A stretch of DNA of 64,000 nucleotides from Robinsoniella peoriensis (GCF_000797495.1 NZ_JTGN01000001.1:565501-629500), one strand, 5' to 3'; shown: positions 16,052 through 25,643, numbered from the stretch's first letter. Notes: generated by a model from the sequence alone, not told the origin. A program made the numbers and translations.

Positions 16052-16903
16052 GCACTTTTTTTGATTAAATTCTACTTTTTCTCCGTCAGGACCAACTACC
16101 GTAAAAAACTTGACTCCAAACTCGAAAAACGGAAGTTCTTTTACCAGATAATCCAGGCTGTGAAGCCCGATCTTCTTCGCTTCATAAAAAGCTTCATCAA
16201 TATCATATACATCCAGGGCAATGTGATCAATATGGCCTGCTCCTCTGGTTTTTAATTCTTCCAGACCTGCTCCTGCCATCTGTATTAATTCCAGAGTAAA
16301 ACCTTTGAGATAAACAAATGCAATCTCTATTCTTCCATCCGGTGTATCCAAGTACCCTTCTCCCGTCTTACGGAATCCAAGCTTTTCATAGAATACAATG
16401 GAATCCTTCAGGCTTCTTACTTTAACTGCAAGATGTGCCCATCCCTGTAATCCGGATTTACAGCCATATTCCGCACTGTTATCGTGGCAGAATTCCACAA
16501 CTTCGTGATTCGGTCCGACAAAATTTGCCCCTCTCACACCCTTCGTGCCAAGATGCTCATAACAGGTAATCCCGTTACTGGTAGATGCATGATATTTCAA
16601 TCCTTTTTTTAAAGCCAGTTCCACACATTTTTCTAAATCCGGTGTATCAATTGCATAATGGTCTAAAATGCCGTCTTTTCTTTTAGCCACTTCAGCCAAT
16701 TCGCTGCCGGAAGGCTGAAATAACTCCAAAACCAGATCACCCAGCTGCAGAAAAGCGACATCAATTTTATAGGGATTCATTACTATTTTTTCATGAAATT
16801 TTTTAAATCCCAGATTCTCTTCATACCAGGCAACAGCCTCTTTTAAATTTACTACCGGTATCCCCAGATGCTGAACTCCGGTTATATTCTCACTCAAGTT
16901 CAT
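16031..16903 (-). CDS. Two-domain VOC (glyoxalase/dioxygenase fold) protein
   Basis: 290 residues with two tandem vicinal-oxygen-chelate modules. Domain 1 ligand positions: QHLGIPVV, LVLELFQ, LDHYAID, HEVVEF. Domain 2: WAHLAVKV, FTLELIQ, IDHIALDV, EKVEFNQ. Both keep plausible His/Glu metal ligands, so the protein is likely an active metal-dependent lyase, isomerase or dioxygenase of unknown substrate. ATG 16903 follows AAGGAGG; the in-frame start at 16945 has no such site. Confidence 0.82.
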   Translation of the reverse strand: MNLSENITGVQHLGIPVVNLKEAVAWYEENLGFKKFHEKIVMNPYKIDVAFLQLGDLVLELFQPSGSELAEVAKRKDGILDHYAIDTPDLEKCVELALKKGLKYHASTSNGITCYEHLGTKGVRGANFVGPNHEVVEFCHDNSAEYGCKSGLQGWAHLAVKVRSLKDSIVFYEKLGFRKTGEGYLDTPDGRIEIAFVYLKGFTLELIQMAGAGLEELKTRGAGHIDHIALDVYDIDEAFYEAKKIGLHSLDYLVKELPFFEFGVKFFTVVGPDGEKVEFNQKKCLTFSRI

Positions 16904-17035
16904 AGCCTGTCCTCCTTGCCATTTTCTTACTTTATTGTAGCACAACTATCGGCAATGAGAAACCTTAATTTTTCTTTAATTTTTCCAAAATAGCATTATA
17001 GTAATTCCTTTTTTTCGTTATTATATATATAGGAA

Positions 17036-17587
17036 TTAAATCTGCCTGTATTCCCTTCGGTGATAGCCTTTGAATTTATACAAGGCTGTTTCCTGATCTG
17101 CATCCAGATAATTCATCCAAACTTCTGTATCAATAATTCCGCTTTTATATCTGCCAATGTAGTCATTGTAACTGCACCACCAGTAATCTCCCAGATTTTT
17201 TACAGTATGACAGACAACCGGAATCAAATGTATTTTACCACAATATTTAAATACATTCACCCAGCCTTCGATTTCCTCGCTTTCATAATATCCGCAGATC
17301 CGCTTCTGAAGCCGGTGATCTGCATTTTGATTATAATAGCGGGAAAACTCTCTGGTTACTTCTTTCAGCACTTTTGTATTCACCCTGCTATTGTGCGTAC
17401 TGATCACCATATGTACTTCTGTATCAGTGATACAATATGCAAAAATCCGGAATTCTATTTTTCGCCGGACTAAGGCGACAATATCCAGAAACTTTTTCTT
17501 GTCAATTTCATCTGCAAATACATTTTTTTGATTCTTCCATTTTAGATTTGAATAATAGACGTGCGTATCCCTCACTATACGTGGCAT
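17036..17587 (-). CDS. Y1 transposase-like (IS200/RAYT-type) protein with degenerate HUH
   Basis: 183 residues resembling the Y1 transposase domain of REP-associated tyrosine transposases: MPRIVRDTHVYYSNLKWKNQKNVF, RIFAYCITDTEVHMVISTHN (strand that normally carries N-H-x-H) and VLKEVTREFSRYYNQ (region of the nucleophile Tyr). The canonical HUH is reduced to E-V-H, so rolling-circle chemistry may be lost or altered. I found no clear IS ends or repeated hairpins nearby, so it looks like a single resident gene. ATG 17587 follows GGAGGG. Confidence 0.7.
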   Translation of the reverse strand: MPRIVRDTHVYYSNLKWKNQKNVFADEIDKKKFLDIVALVRRKIEFRIFAYCITDTEVHMVISTHNSRVNTKVLKEVTREFSRYYNQNADHRLQKRICGYYESEEIEGWVNVFKYCGKIHLIPVVCHTVKNLGDYWWCSYNDYIGRYKSGIIDTEVWMNYLDADQETALYKFKGYHRREYRQI

Positions 17588-17842
17588 TAGATTGCCCTCC
17601 TTCATATCAGCAAATTTTCATATACTCCATTTCTCACTTTTACTGCCCCTCTTAGTCCTATGATGGTGCAGTGACAATATATCCCATTTTTCGACAAATT
17701 GCAATATGTTTTAAATTTTTGCAATAAGTTGTGTCAATTATTGCTTTTTCTTATCCCACAAGAAACATTCTGAATCTCAAGTGCCACGTTTCGTTGCTGT
17801 TTTATACAGGATTCGACAAGGTAATCTGGGTCGTTTGGGCCT
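17588..17842. other. Intergenic region between Y1-like gene and purL terminator
   Basis: No gene seen. A minus-strand TTGACA (about 17732-17737) with a TTAAAA-like -10 seventeen bp further on could drive the Y1-like gene. The same stretch contains several TTGCAA/TTGCAAT words in both orientations. Confidence 0.35.
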
Positions 17843-17880
17843 AAAAAAACAGGCATCCCGCGAAAAAGCGGAATACCTGC
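17843..17880 (-). terminator. Terminator of purL
   Basis: Minus strand GCAGGTATTCCGC/GCGGGATGCCTG with loop TTTTTC, followed by seven T. Confidence 0.9.
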
Positions 17881-17889
17881 CTCTATTTT

Positions 17890-20800
17890 TTATTTAAAAT
17901 AAGCTACACCGGATTCAAAGATTTTCAGATCCTGTTCTCCGTAAATATTAATTGCCACAGAAGCATCACGTCTTTCTGAATGTGCCATTTTACCAAATAC
18001 ACGGCCATCCGGGCTTGTAATACCTTCGATGCAGCAATAAGAACCATTTACGTTCCATTCGCCATCTGCGCTCAGTTCTCCGTCAGCATTTACATACTGA
18101 GTGGCTACCTGTCCATTGGCAAATAGTTTCTTCAGCCATTCTTCATTTGCTACAAATCTTCCTTCCCCGTGAGAAGCCGGGTTTACATAGGTCTTTCCAA
18201 GTTCCGCCTGTGCAAGCCAGGGAGATTTATCGGAAACTACTTTTGTATATACCATTTTGGAAATATGGCGTCCAATGGTATTGAAAGTCAATGTCGGCGA
18301 ATCGGCAGTCTGTCCTGTAATTTCTCCGTTTGGTACCAGCCCCAGTTTAATCAGAGCCTGGAATCCGTTACAGATACCAAGTGCCAGACCGTCTCTCTCA
18401 TTTAATAATTTCATAACTGCTTCTTTGATTTTCGCATTCTGGAATGCGGTAGCAAAGAATTTTGCAGATCCGTCCGGTTCATCACCTGCAGAGAATCCAC
18501 CCGGGAACATAATCATTTGGGAGCTGTTAATCGCTTTTTCAAAGATATCAACAGAATCACGAATATCAGCAGCACTTAAGTTTTTGAAGACTTTTACAAT
18601 GACGTCTGCTCCGGCACGTTCAAATGCCTTCGTGCTGTCATATTCACAGTTGGTTCCTGGGAATACAGGTATAAATACCGTTGGTTTCGCCACTTTATTT
18701 TTACATGTATAGACATTTTTCCCATGAAACAGACCATTTTCGATCACTGCATCTTCAACTGCGGATGTTACACTTATCGTAGAAGGAACATCTGATTCTT
18801 CAGAATCCGGTACAGACTTAAATACTTTTTCCAATGTTCCGGTCCAGCTTTCCAAAGCTTCCTCCAAAGTGATCCTGGTATCTGCATATTCAAATATCGG
18901 AGTATCCAGTACTTCACCGATTACGGTATAGGAAATGGAAAGTTCTCCTACTTTACCATCCGGTACTTCTGCCACAATATTACCAAATCCTGCTGCAAAC
19001 AGATCTCTCTTGTCTACATTATGCTCTATTCTTACTCCCATATGGTTTCCAAATGCCATTTTACTTACTGCTGCAGCCAGTCCTTTGGCATCCAGTGTAT
19101 ATGCGGAAATAATCTTTCCAGCTTTTACATCTTCAAAGAACCTGCCATACTGATCCATGATCTGTGTATAATCAGGCAGATCATATTGATCTGTCTCTAT
19201 CTTTAACAATACCAGCTTACTTCCGGCTCTTTTAAGTTCCGGTGTAATTATGTGTTTGTCACTGGCAACATCTACTGCAAAAGATACTAAGGTAGGCGGT
19301 ACGTCAATTTCATTAAAGGAACCGGACATACTGTCTTTTCCGCCGATGGATGGAAGTCCAAATCCAAGCTGTGCGCTGTATGCACCTAAAAGTGCTGCAA
19401 ACGGCTGGCTCCAACGGGAAGGATCTTCTGTCATACGTCTGAAATATTCCTGGAATGTAAAACGGATTTTGCTGTAATCCCCGCCTGCTGCCACTATTTT
19501 TGCAACAGATTCCAGAACTGCATATACAGCACCGTGATATGGACTCCAGCTTGATAAGTACGGATCAAATCCATAGCTCATCATGGTTACGGTATCTGTC
19601 TTTCCTTTTAATACCGGAAGCTTCGCTACCATAGCCTGGGTTTCTGTCAGCTGATATTTTCCTCCAAATGGCATAAATACAGAGCCTGCTCCGATGGAAC
19701 CGTCGAACATTTCAACAAGTCCCTTCTGGGAACACGTATTTAAATCTTTCAGCGTATCCAGCCATTTTTCCCTGACATCCCCTACTTCTTCTCTTACAAA
19801 GAATTTATCCTGCTCGGATGGGATATCTACCGAGACACTGGTTTCCTGATGAGCACCGTTGGTATCTAAGAATGCTCTGGAAATATTAACGATCTCTTTT
19901 TCTCTCCAGATCATAACCAGTCTCTTCGCTTCCGTTACGACTGCCACTTCGATTGCTTCCAGGTTTTCTTCAACTGCATAAGCCAGGAACTGCTCTGCGT
20001 CTTTTGGATCCACTACAACTGCCATTCTCTCCTGTGACTCTGAAATCGCAATTTCTGTTCCATCCAGACCTGCATATTTTTTCGGGACTTTATCCAGGTA
20101 AATATGAAGTCCATCCGCTAATTCTCCGATTGCAACGGATACTCCGCCTGCACCAAAGTCATTACATTTTTTAATTAACTTACTTACTTCTCCACGGCGG
20201 AACAGACGCTGGATTTTACGTTCCGTTGGTGGATTTCCTTTTTGTACCTCTGCACCGCAGGTTTCAATGGATTCCTCCGTATGTACCTTGGATGATCCGG
20301 TTGCACCGCCGCAGCCGTCACGTCCGGTACGTCCGCCCAGCAGGATAATAATATCACCCGGATCAGATGTCTCACGGATAACGGCTTTTCTTGGAGCTGC
20401 CCCCAGGACTGCACCGATTTCCATTCTCTTAGCAACGTAATTCGGATGATAAACTTCTTTTACCAGTCCCGTTGCAAGTCCGATCTGATTCCCATAGGAA
20501 CTGTAGCCGTGTGCTGCGCTTCTTACAATCTTCTTCTGGGAAAGTTTTCCCTTTAAAGTCTCTTTAACAGACACCGTAGGATCAGCCGCTCCTGTTACAC
20601 GCATTGCCTGATACACATAAGTACGTCCGGAGAGAGGATCACGGATCGCTCCGCCAAGGCAGGTTGCCGCACCGCCAAATGGTTCGATTTCAGTCGGATG
20701 GTTATGTGTTTCATTTTTAAAGTTGATCAGCCATTCTTCTGTCACACCGTCGATTTCTACCGGCACAACAATACTGCAGGCATTGATTTCATCTGATTCT

Positions 20801-21687
20801 TCCTGATCCTCCAGTTTTCCTTCTTTTTTCAGCTTGCGCATCGCCATCAGAGCAAGATCCATCAGGCAGACAAATTTATCGTCTCTTCCTTTAAAGATTT
20901 CTTCTCTATCCTTTAAATACTGCTGATAAGTTCCAACGATCGGATCTTTATAATAACCTTCTCCAAATACTACATCTTTTAATTCCGTTGAGAAAGTAGT
21001 ATGGCGGCAGTGATCGGACCAGTATGTATCCAGTACACGGATCTCTGTCATGGAAGGATCTCTTTTTTCTTCACCCTTGAAATAATTCTGGATATGTTTG
21101 AAATCCTTAAATGTCATAGCCAGATTTAAAGAACCATAAAGCTCTTCTAACTTTTCTTCGTCCATTATGGTGAATCCGTCAAATATTTTCACATCTGCAG
21201 GCTCATCAAACTTCGTTACCAGAGTCTGTGGCTTTACCATGTCAGTTTCTCTGGAATCTACAGGATTGATACAATAGGATTTGATTGCTTCGAATTCTTC
21301 CTCGTTAATGCTTCCTTCCAATACGTAGGTAGTAGCTGAACGGATAATCGGTTCTTCATCCTCATTCAGGAACTTTACACACTGTACTGCGGAATCTGCC
21401 CTCTGGTCAAATTGTCCCGGAAGGAATTCTACCGAAAACACTTTTGCCCCATCTGCTATATCAAAACTCTCTTCATATAAGGTATCTACCGGCGGTTCGG
21501 AAAATACCGTATTGCAGGCAGCTTTATAAACTTCGTCGGAGATATTCTCCACATCATAACGAATCAATACACGAACACCTGTTAATGAACTGATTCCTAA
21601 ATAACTGTGAATCTCATGTCTTAATTCTTTTGCCTGCACTGCATATGCCGGCTTCTTCTCCACGTACACTCTTCTAACGTTGCTCAT
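17890..21687 (-). CDS. purL: Phosphoribosylformylglycinamidine synthase, single-chain form
   Basis: Fourth step of de novo purine synthesis: FGAR plus glutamine and ATP gives FGAM. About 1265 residues, the large fused type, not the PurS/PurL/PurQ set of Bacillus. Seen: linker YWSDHCRHTTFSTEL, NFKNETHNHPTEIEPFGGAATCLGG (ATP/FGAR site), GGTGRDGCGGATGSS-like glycine loops, second AIRS-like half, and the C-terminal glutaminase: VFIPVFPGTNCEYDS, MFPGGFSAGDEP, ALGICNGFQALIKLG (catalytic Cys) and NPASHGEGRF (His). ATG 21687 follows GGAGG; the upstream start at 21699 overlaps that site. Its promoter has a palindrome between -35 and -10. Confidence 0.97.
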   Translation of the reverse strand: MSNVRRVYVEKKPAYAVQAKELRHEIHSYLGISSLTGVRVLIRYDVENISDEVYKAACNTVFSEPPVDTLYEESFDIADGAKVFSVEFLPGQFDQRADSAVQCVKFLNEDEEPIIRSATTYVLEGSINEEEFEAIKSYCINPVDSRETDMVKPQTLVTKFDEPADVKIFDGFTIMDEEKLEELYGSLNLAMTFKDFKHIQNYFKGEEKRDPSMTEIRVLDTYWSDHCRHTTFSTELKDVVFGEGYYKDPIVGTYQQYLKDREEIFKGRDDKFVCLMDLALMAMRKLKKEGKLEDQEESDEINACSIVVPVEIDGVTEEWLINFKNETHNHPTEIEPFGGAATCLGGAIRDPLSGRTYVYQAMRVTGAADPTVSVKETLKGKLSQKKIVRSAAHGYSSYGNQIGLATGLVKEVYHPNYVAKRMEIGAVLGAAPRKAVIRETSDPGDIIILLGGRTGRDGCGGATGSSKVHTEESIETCGAEVQKGNPPTERKIQRLFRRGEVSKLIKKCNDFGAGGVSVAIGELADGLHIYLDKVPKKYAGLDGTEIAISESQERMAVVVDPKDAEQFLAYAVEENLEAIEVAVVTEAKRLVMIWREKEIVNISRAFLDTNGAHQETSVSVDIPSEQDKFFVREEVGDVREKWLDTLKDLNTCSQKGLVEMFDGSIGAGSVFMPFGGKYQLTETQAMVAKLPVLKGKTDTVTMMSYGFDPYLSSWSPYHGAVYAVLESVAKIVAAGGDYSKIRFTFQEYFRRMTEDPSRWSQPFAALLGAYSAQLGFGLPSIGGKDSMSGSFNEIDVPPTLVSFAVDVASDKHIITPELKRAGSKLVLLKIETDQYDLPDYTQIMDQYGRFFEDVKAGKIISAYTLDAKGLAAAVSKMAFGNHMGVRIEHNVDKRDLFAAGFGNIVAEVPDGKVGELSISYTVIGEVLDTPIFEYADTRITLEEALESWTGTLEKVFKSVPDSEESDVPSTISVTSAVEDAVIENGLFHGKNVYTCKNKVAKPTVFIPVFPGTNCEYDSTKAFERAGADVIVKVFKNLSAADIRDSVDIFEKAINSSQMIMFPGGFSAGDEPDGSAKFFATAFQNAKIKEAVMKLLNERDGLALGICNGFQALIKLGLVPNGEITGQTADSPTLTFNTIGRHISKMVYTKVVSDKSPWLAQAELGKTYVNPASHGEGRFVANEEWLKKLFANGQVATQYVNADGELSADGEWNVNGSYCCIEGITSPDGRVFGKMAHSERRDASVAINIYGEQDLKIFESGVAYFK

Positions 21688-21736
21688 AGGTTCCTCCATG
21701 CTTTTGTGATTATTTCTTAGGTTTAACTTCTTTTTT

Positions 21737-21765
21737 ATTCTACCACCTGGTGGTAGTTATGGCAA
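21737..21765 (-). promoter_or_regulatory. purL promoter with perfect palindromic operator
   Basis: Minus strand -35 TTGCCA (21760-21765), 17 bp, -10 TAGAAT (21737-21742). The spacer holds a perfect palindrome TACCACC-N-GGTGGTA (21741-21755) that overlaps the -10, as expected for a repressor site. I could not match it to a known regulator with confidence. Confidence 0.65.
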
Positions 21766-21785
21766 GGAGGGTTTTTCGTTAAAAT

Positions 21786-24137
21786 TTACGGGGCATTTCT
21801 TTCCTGCCAAAACGCCTCCAGCTTCCCCTCCAGATTATCCAGTCGGCAAGTCTCATAGTTATCCCACTCCCTTGGGAACAGATACTGGTACTGCCTCTGC
21901 ATAAACCGTTCATCTAACAGCATGATCACCCCCTGGTCATCATCTGTCCTGATTACCCTGCCCGCTGACTGCAATACTTTATTCATTCCCGGATACAGAT
22001 ATGCATAAGAAAATCCATCCATATTCCGTTTATCATAATAATTTTTCAGAATTTCCCGTTCATTGCAAATCTGCGGTAATCCGGTACCAATGATCAGTGC
22101 TCCAATCAAACGGTCTCTTTTCAGATCAATCCCTTCGGAAAAGATCCCGCCCATTACGCAAAACCCTACCAGACTGTTCTTCTGCTCACGCTCAAATTCC
22201 TGCAGAAATTCTTCCCGTTCCTCTTCTTTCATATTGCTGCTCTGGCATATGCAAATCACATCTTCTCCCATCTCTTCCCGAAAGATTTCCTCTACTTCTG
22301 TCATCAGCTTATACGACGGAAAGAACACCAGATAGTTCCCTTTCTGTCCCTCTATGGTTTTTTTAATATACCATGCCATTTTCTGATATTCGCCAAAACT
22401 TCTTCTGGTATATTTACTGCTGATATCCGTACCGATTAATACCTTTTTTTTACCGGGATCGAAGGATGATTCTGCATAGATTGTATAGTCGTCTTCTGCT
22501 TCACTTAACAGCTCCATATAATATTTTACGGGAAGCAGCGTTGCCGAAAAGTATATGGTACTATTTCCTTTATCCAGACATTCCTGGATATTTTTTGACG
22601 TATCTATACAAAAAAGTTTTACCTTGAAGCGTCCATCCTCTTCCATTTCTGAATATATGACATAATTTTCATCCAACCGCTCATGGGTATCCAAAAATGC
22701 CCTTGCTTCAAAATAAAGATTTGTAATGATTTCTTTTACACTGGGTTGTTCCGATTCCTCCAGGAATTTTTCAATTTCAGCACACAAATTCATTAATGCA
22801 ATGACAAGAGGACCTACATTTTCTAAAACTTCATAATTCTGGCACTCCCTTTTCATTTCCAGCATAATCTTATTACATTTTTCCAATTGGCGTTCCAGTT
22901 TCCTGCTGTATGGCTTAACGGCTCTTTTAACCTCCAGAAGCTCTTCTTTATACAGGCTTGCACTGAACATCTGCCTCCCACGTTCCACCAGGTTGTGGGC
23001 CTCATCTATCAGAAACAGATAATCTCCCTGCATCCCCTCCCCAAAAAAGCGCTTCAGACTGGCTCTGGGATCGAATACATAATTATAATCGCAGATAATG
23101 GCATCTACCCATACGGATAAATCCAATGATAATTCAAAGGGACATACCATCCATTTTTCTGCCTGCTCCAAAATATCCTCCCGAAAAAACCGGCTTTTTT
23201 CATTCAGAAGTTCATAGACGGCATCGTTGATCCTGTCATAGTGGCCCTTTGCATAGGGGCAGTCCTGAGGATTACAAAGAGTCTCTTCACAAGGGCATAT
23301 TTTCTCTTTTGCCGTTAAGATAATCACTTTGTACTGAAGTCCCTGCTCTTTTAAAAGTTCAAAGGCTTCTGCCGCTACTGTTCTGGTAATGGTTTTTGCA
23401 GTCAGATAAAATATCTTATCTCCTAATCCTTCCCCCACCGCCTTCACTGCAGGGAATACCGTTGAAATCGTCTTGCCAACCCCGGTCGAAGCCTGAATAA
23501 ATAATTTCTTTTTTCTTTGGATCGTGCGGTAAACAGCACCAGCCAATCCTTTCTGCCCATCTCTGTATTCAAAGGGAAATGCGATCTCCCTGATAGAATC
23601 TGTCCGTGTCTGTCTCCATTCCTTTTGAAAAACCGCCCATTTCTGATACTCCGCCACCAGTTTTTGAAACCATTCCTGCAGATCTTCAAATCTGTATTCC
23701 TGGTAAAACCGCTTTATCACCTCTGTATCCAGATTACAATAGGTCATCTGTACTCCTATATTTTCCAGCTTCTCTTCATTGGCATAAATATAGGCATAAC
23801 ACATTGCCTGTGCCAGATGAACCCCCACCGGTTCATTCAAAAACTCCAGATCCCGGTAAACACCTTTGATCTCATCAATCATGACCCCTGATTCATCTAC
23901 CTGTATTCCGTCTGCCCTTCCCTCAATACTGATTGCAAAATTTTCAAACTCCACCAAATGTTTCAGAGGCACCTCTGCCTTATATGCCGCCCCCATCTGA
24001 CCCTGGATTTTCCGGTGCAGCTTACTGCCAAGCTGCATAGCTTCTTTGTCCGCCATCGCCCCTCTTCGATTATCTATATCACCGCTGCGCAAAATGAATT
24101 CTACCAGATTACGCACTGAAATCCGTATTACATCCAA
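21786..24137 (-). CDS. DinG/XPD-type helicase with N-terminal nuclease-like domain
   Basis: 783-residue superfamily 2 DNA helicase. Residues 1-200 look like a PD-(D/E)XK (RecB/Cas4-like) nuclease: GSKLHRKIQ, SIEGRADGIQVDESGVMIDEIKG with the D...E-x-K core, then LAQAMCYAYIYA. The helicase follows: FIQASTGVGKT (Walker A), an Fe-S cluster candidate ICPCEETLCNPQDCPYA, LFLIDEAHNLVERGR (DEAH), SATLLP, and C-terminal GGIFSEGIDLKRDRLIG and QSAGRVIRTDDDQGVIMLLDERF (motif VI). A role in DNA repair or replication-fork processing is likely. A TATAAT (24219-24224) lies upstream. Confidence 0.9.
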   Translation of the reverse strand: MDVIRISVRNLVEFILRSGDIDNRRGAMADKEAMQLGSKLHRKIQGQMGAAYKAEVPLKHLVEFENFAISIEGRADGIQVDESGVMIDEIKGVYRDLEFLNEPVGVHLAQAMCYAYIYANEEKLENIGVQMTYCNLDTEVIKRFYQEYRFEDLQEWFQKLVAEYQKWAVFQKEWRQTRTDSIREIAFPFEYRDGQKGLAGAVYRTIQRKKKLFIQASTGVGKTISTVFPAVKAVGEGLGDKIFYLTAKTITRTVAAEAFELLKEQGLQYKVIILTAKEKICPCEETLCNPQDCPYAKGHYDRINDAVYELLNEKSRFFREDILEQAEKWMVCPFELSLDLSVWVDAIICDYNYVFDPRASLKRFFGEGMQGDYLFLIDEAHNLVERGRQMFSASLYKEELLEVKRAVKPYSRKLERQLEKCNKIMLEMKRECQNYEVLENVGPLVIALMNLCAEIEKFLEESEQPSVKEIITNLYFEARAFLDTHERLDENYVIYSEMEEDGRFKVKLFCIDTSKNIQECLDKGNSTIYFSATLLPVKYYMELLSEAEDDYTIYAESSFDPGKKKVLIGTDISSKYTRRSFGEYQKMAWYIKKTIEGQKGNYLVFFPSYKLMTEVEEIFREEMGEDVICICQSSNMKEEEREEFLQEFEREQKNSLVGFCVMGGIFSEGIDLKRDRLIGALIIGTGLPQICNEREILKNYYDKRNMDGFSYAYLYPGMNKVLQSAGRVIRTDDDQGVIMLLDERFMQRQYQYLFPREWDNYETCRLDNLEGKLEAFWQERNAP

Positions 24138-24227
24138 TTCCCTGTCTCCTCTTCCAACCGATTCCTGAAAATCGTTCTTAAAACAGTACTAACGATAGTA
24201 TGTTCGTATATGGTTCTCATTATAGCA

Positions 24228-24264
24228 CAAAAAGCGCATAACCTCTATCCAAGATTATGCGCTT
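24228..24264 (-). terminator. Terminator of the HPr-like gene
   Basis: Minus strand AGCGCATAA/TTATGCGCT (arms 24255-24263 and 24233-24241) followed by TTTTTG. Just downstream is the TATAAT for the helicase gene. Confidence 0.75.
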
Positions 24265-24353
24265 GCTTTTCCATATGATGTGAAACGGCTTTTCGGGGTA
24301 AATCCCCCCGAAGTGGGGCGTGCAGATGGCGGAAATGAATATTCAAACCCGCT

Positions 24354-24581
24354 CTAAGATGCGCAATACTTACTTAATACATTCTCGAACTGCATATCTT
24401 CTCCGCCGTATTTTACAGTAAGTACACGTGTCAGGTCTAAGCTTAGCACGCCTAATATAGATTTGGCGTCAATGACAACTCTGTTATAGAATACATCGAT
24501 ATCAAAATCACATTTACCTGCAGTTGATACAAATTCCTTTACTTCATTGATTTCGGAAAGCTTAATTTTCCTTTCTGACAT
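24354..24581 (-). CDS. HPr-like (Crh-type) protein lacking the catalytic His
   Basis: 75-residue protein with the HPr fold: N-terminal strand KIKLSEINEVKEFVS, then CDFDIDVFYNRVVIDAKSILGVLSLDL, matching the HPr Ser46 loop (KSI-x-GV-x-SL). The GIHARPA active site around His15 is absent, so it cannot pass phosphate in the PTS. Ser46 is kept, so HPrK-type regulatory phosphorylation is possible, as in Bacillus Crh. ATG 24581 follows GAGGTG; the GTG at 24590 overlaps that site. It stands alone with its own terminator. Confidence 0.8.
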   Translation of the reverse strand: MSERKIKLSEINEVKEFVSTAGKCDFDIDVFYNRVVIDAKSILGVLSLDLTRVLTVKYGGEDMQFENVLSKYCAS

Positions 24582-24838
24582 ACTTTTCACCTCACTTAAC
24601 CATGTTTGACTAATTTATTTGTTGCCATATTATGTCATGTCAAAAAGAATTTGTCAACACTGCATTTTTGTGATCTTTTTATGGTATCGATTTCGCTCCG
24701 TCATTTTATCCAATTATATTAGAAAAGAATTTTTCAATCTATGAATTATAACTATTCTATTTCGTTTCCAACTCTGATGATTACCTACAACACCAGCAAA
24801 TTATCTATGAATTTCTTCCAAAATTTTACATATTAAAA
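24582..24838. other. Intergenic region
   Basis: AT-rich, no gene or clear terminator seen. It should contain the HPr-like promoter; a TTGACA-like word (minus strand of TTTGTCAA, about 24650-24657) is the best -35 candidate. Confidence 0.3.
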
Positions 24839-25603
24839 TTAGAATTCCAGCATGTGTTTTCTTCGCTTTAATGGTACAAGTTTACGTTGCAGCTGCTGAT
24901 TCTGACGTTCTTTGATACCAATACTGTTACAGAATCCTTTCCAAAGCTTTTGAAACTCCAGCTCCCTTTCCGATGCCCGGTATAAATCCTCCGGGTCGTT
25001 CACTTCGCCGGCAACCACTACCCACTCTTTTCCAATCTCATGCACCATAAGCATCTGATTAGTTTTATCAAATAACAAAAAATTTTCATTGGGAAAACGA
25101 TTGGCAAAATGATCTCCGATTATAGGAATAATTTTATTTTCAGGCTCGATTACAGAACTGAGTATTTTATTTTGAAGTTCCTTAAACCGTATAAACCCCA
25201 GATAGTGATGTGCTTCATTCCCCACGCTTCGGGATAACTCAAATACTTTACATACATGAGGGTTTCCCAGGTTCTGTATCACCGGTCCCCGGTAATTACC
25301 GCTAAGCCCCAGCACAATCATGCGGTAAATTGCATCTGCTTTGTCATTCTCTTTGGACAGGGTGGCCTGATAAAGCGCCTCATAATCTTCTTCCACCATC
25401 TTTTCCCGTATTGTTCTGGCTACCTTAAATGCTTTCTCATGATCCACCGGAACATCCACATACCTTGCAAAAAGTTCATAATTAACATCCGTTCCTGTCT
25501 GCAGTGCCACATTGCCGTGCCCCAGCCTGCTGGCCCAAGCATCGTACACTCCGGTAAAGATACCATCCGTACTGTCTTCACATCTGAATATTGTCTTCTC
25601 CAT
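24839..25603 (-). CDS. Putative DNA repair protein, TIGR03915 type (radical SAM partner)
   Basis: 254-residue protein typical of the family that sits next to DNA-repair radical SAM proteins. Seen: IFRCEDSTDGIFTGVYDAWASRLGH at the N-terminus, and HHYLGFIRFKELQNKILSSVIEPENKIIPIIGDHFANRFPNENFLLFDKT with conserved His and Phe. Relatives are fused to uracil-DNA glycosylase in some species. It follows the radical SAM gene by 40 bp on the same strand and should share its SOS-type promoter. AGGAGG precedes the ATG. The biochemical activity is unknown. Confidence 0.85.
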   Translation of the reverse strand: MEKTIFRCEDSTDGIFTGVYDAWASRLGHGNVALQTGTDVNYELFARYVDVPVDHEKAFKVARTIREKMVEEDYEALYQATLSKENDKADAIYRMIVLGLSGNYRGPVIQNLGNPHVCKVFELSRSVGNEAHHYLGFIRFKELQNKILSSVIEPENKIIPIIGDHFANRFPNENFLLFDKTNQMLMVHEIGKEWVVVAGEVNDPEDLYRASERELEFQKLWKGFCNSIGIKERQNQQLQRKLVPLKRRKHMLEF

Positions 25604-25643
25604 ATGCTTACCTCCTGATTTCTATAGAGCGTTCTTAAATTAC

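Noticed and set aside
24190..24216. Possible LexA box before the helicase gene (CGAACATAC, on minus)
   Set aside because: Only one half-site fits; the second half lacks GTTCG at the right spacing.
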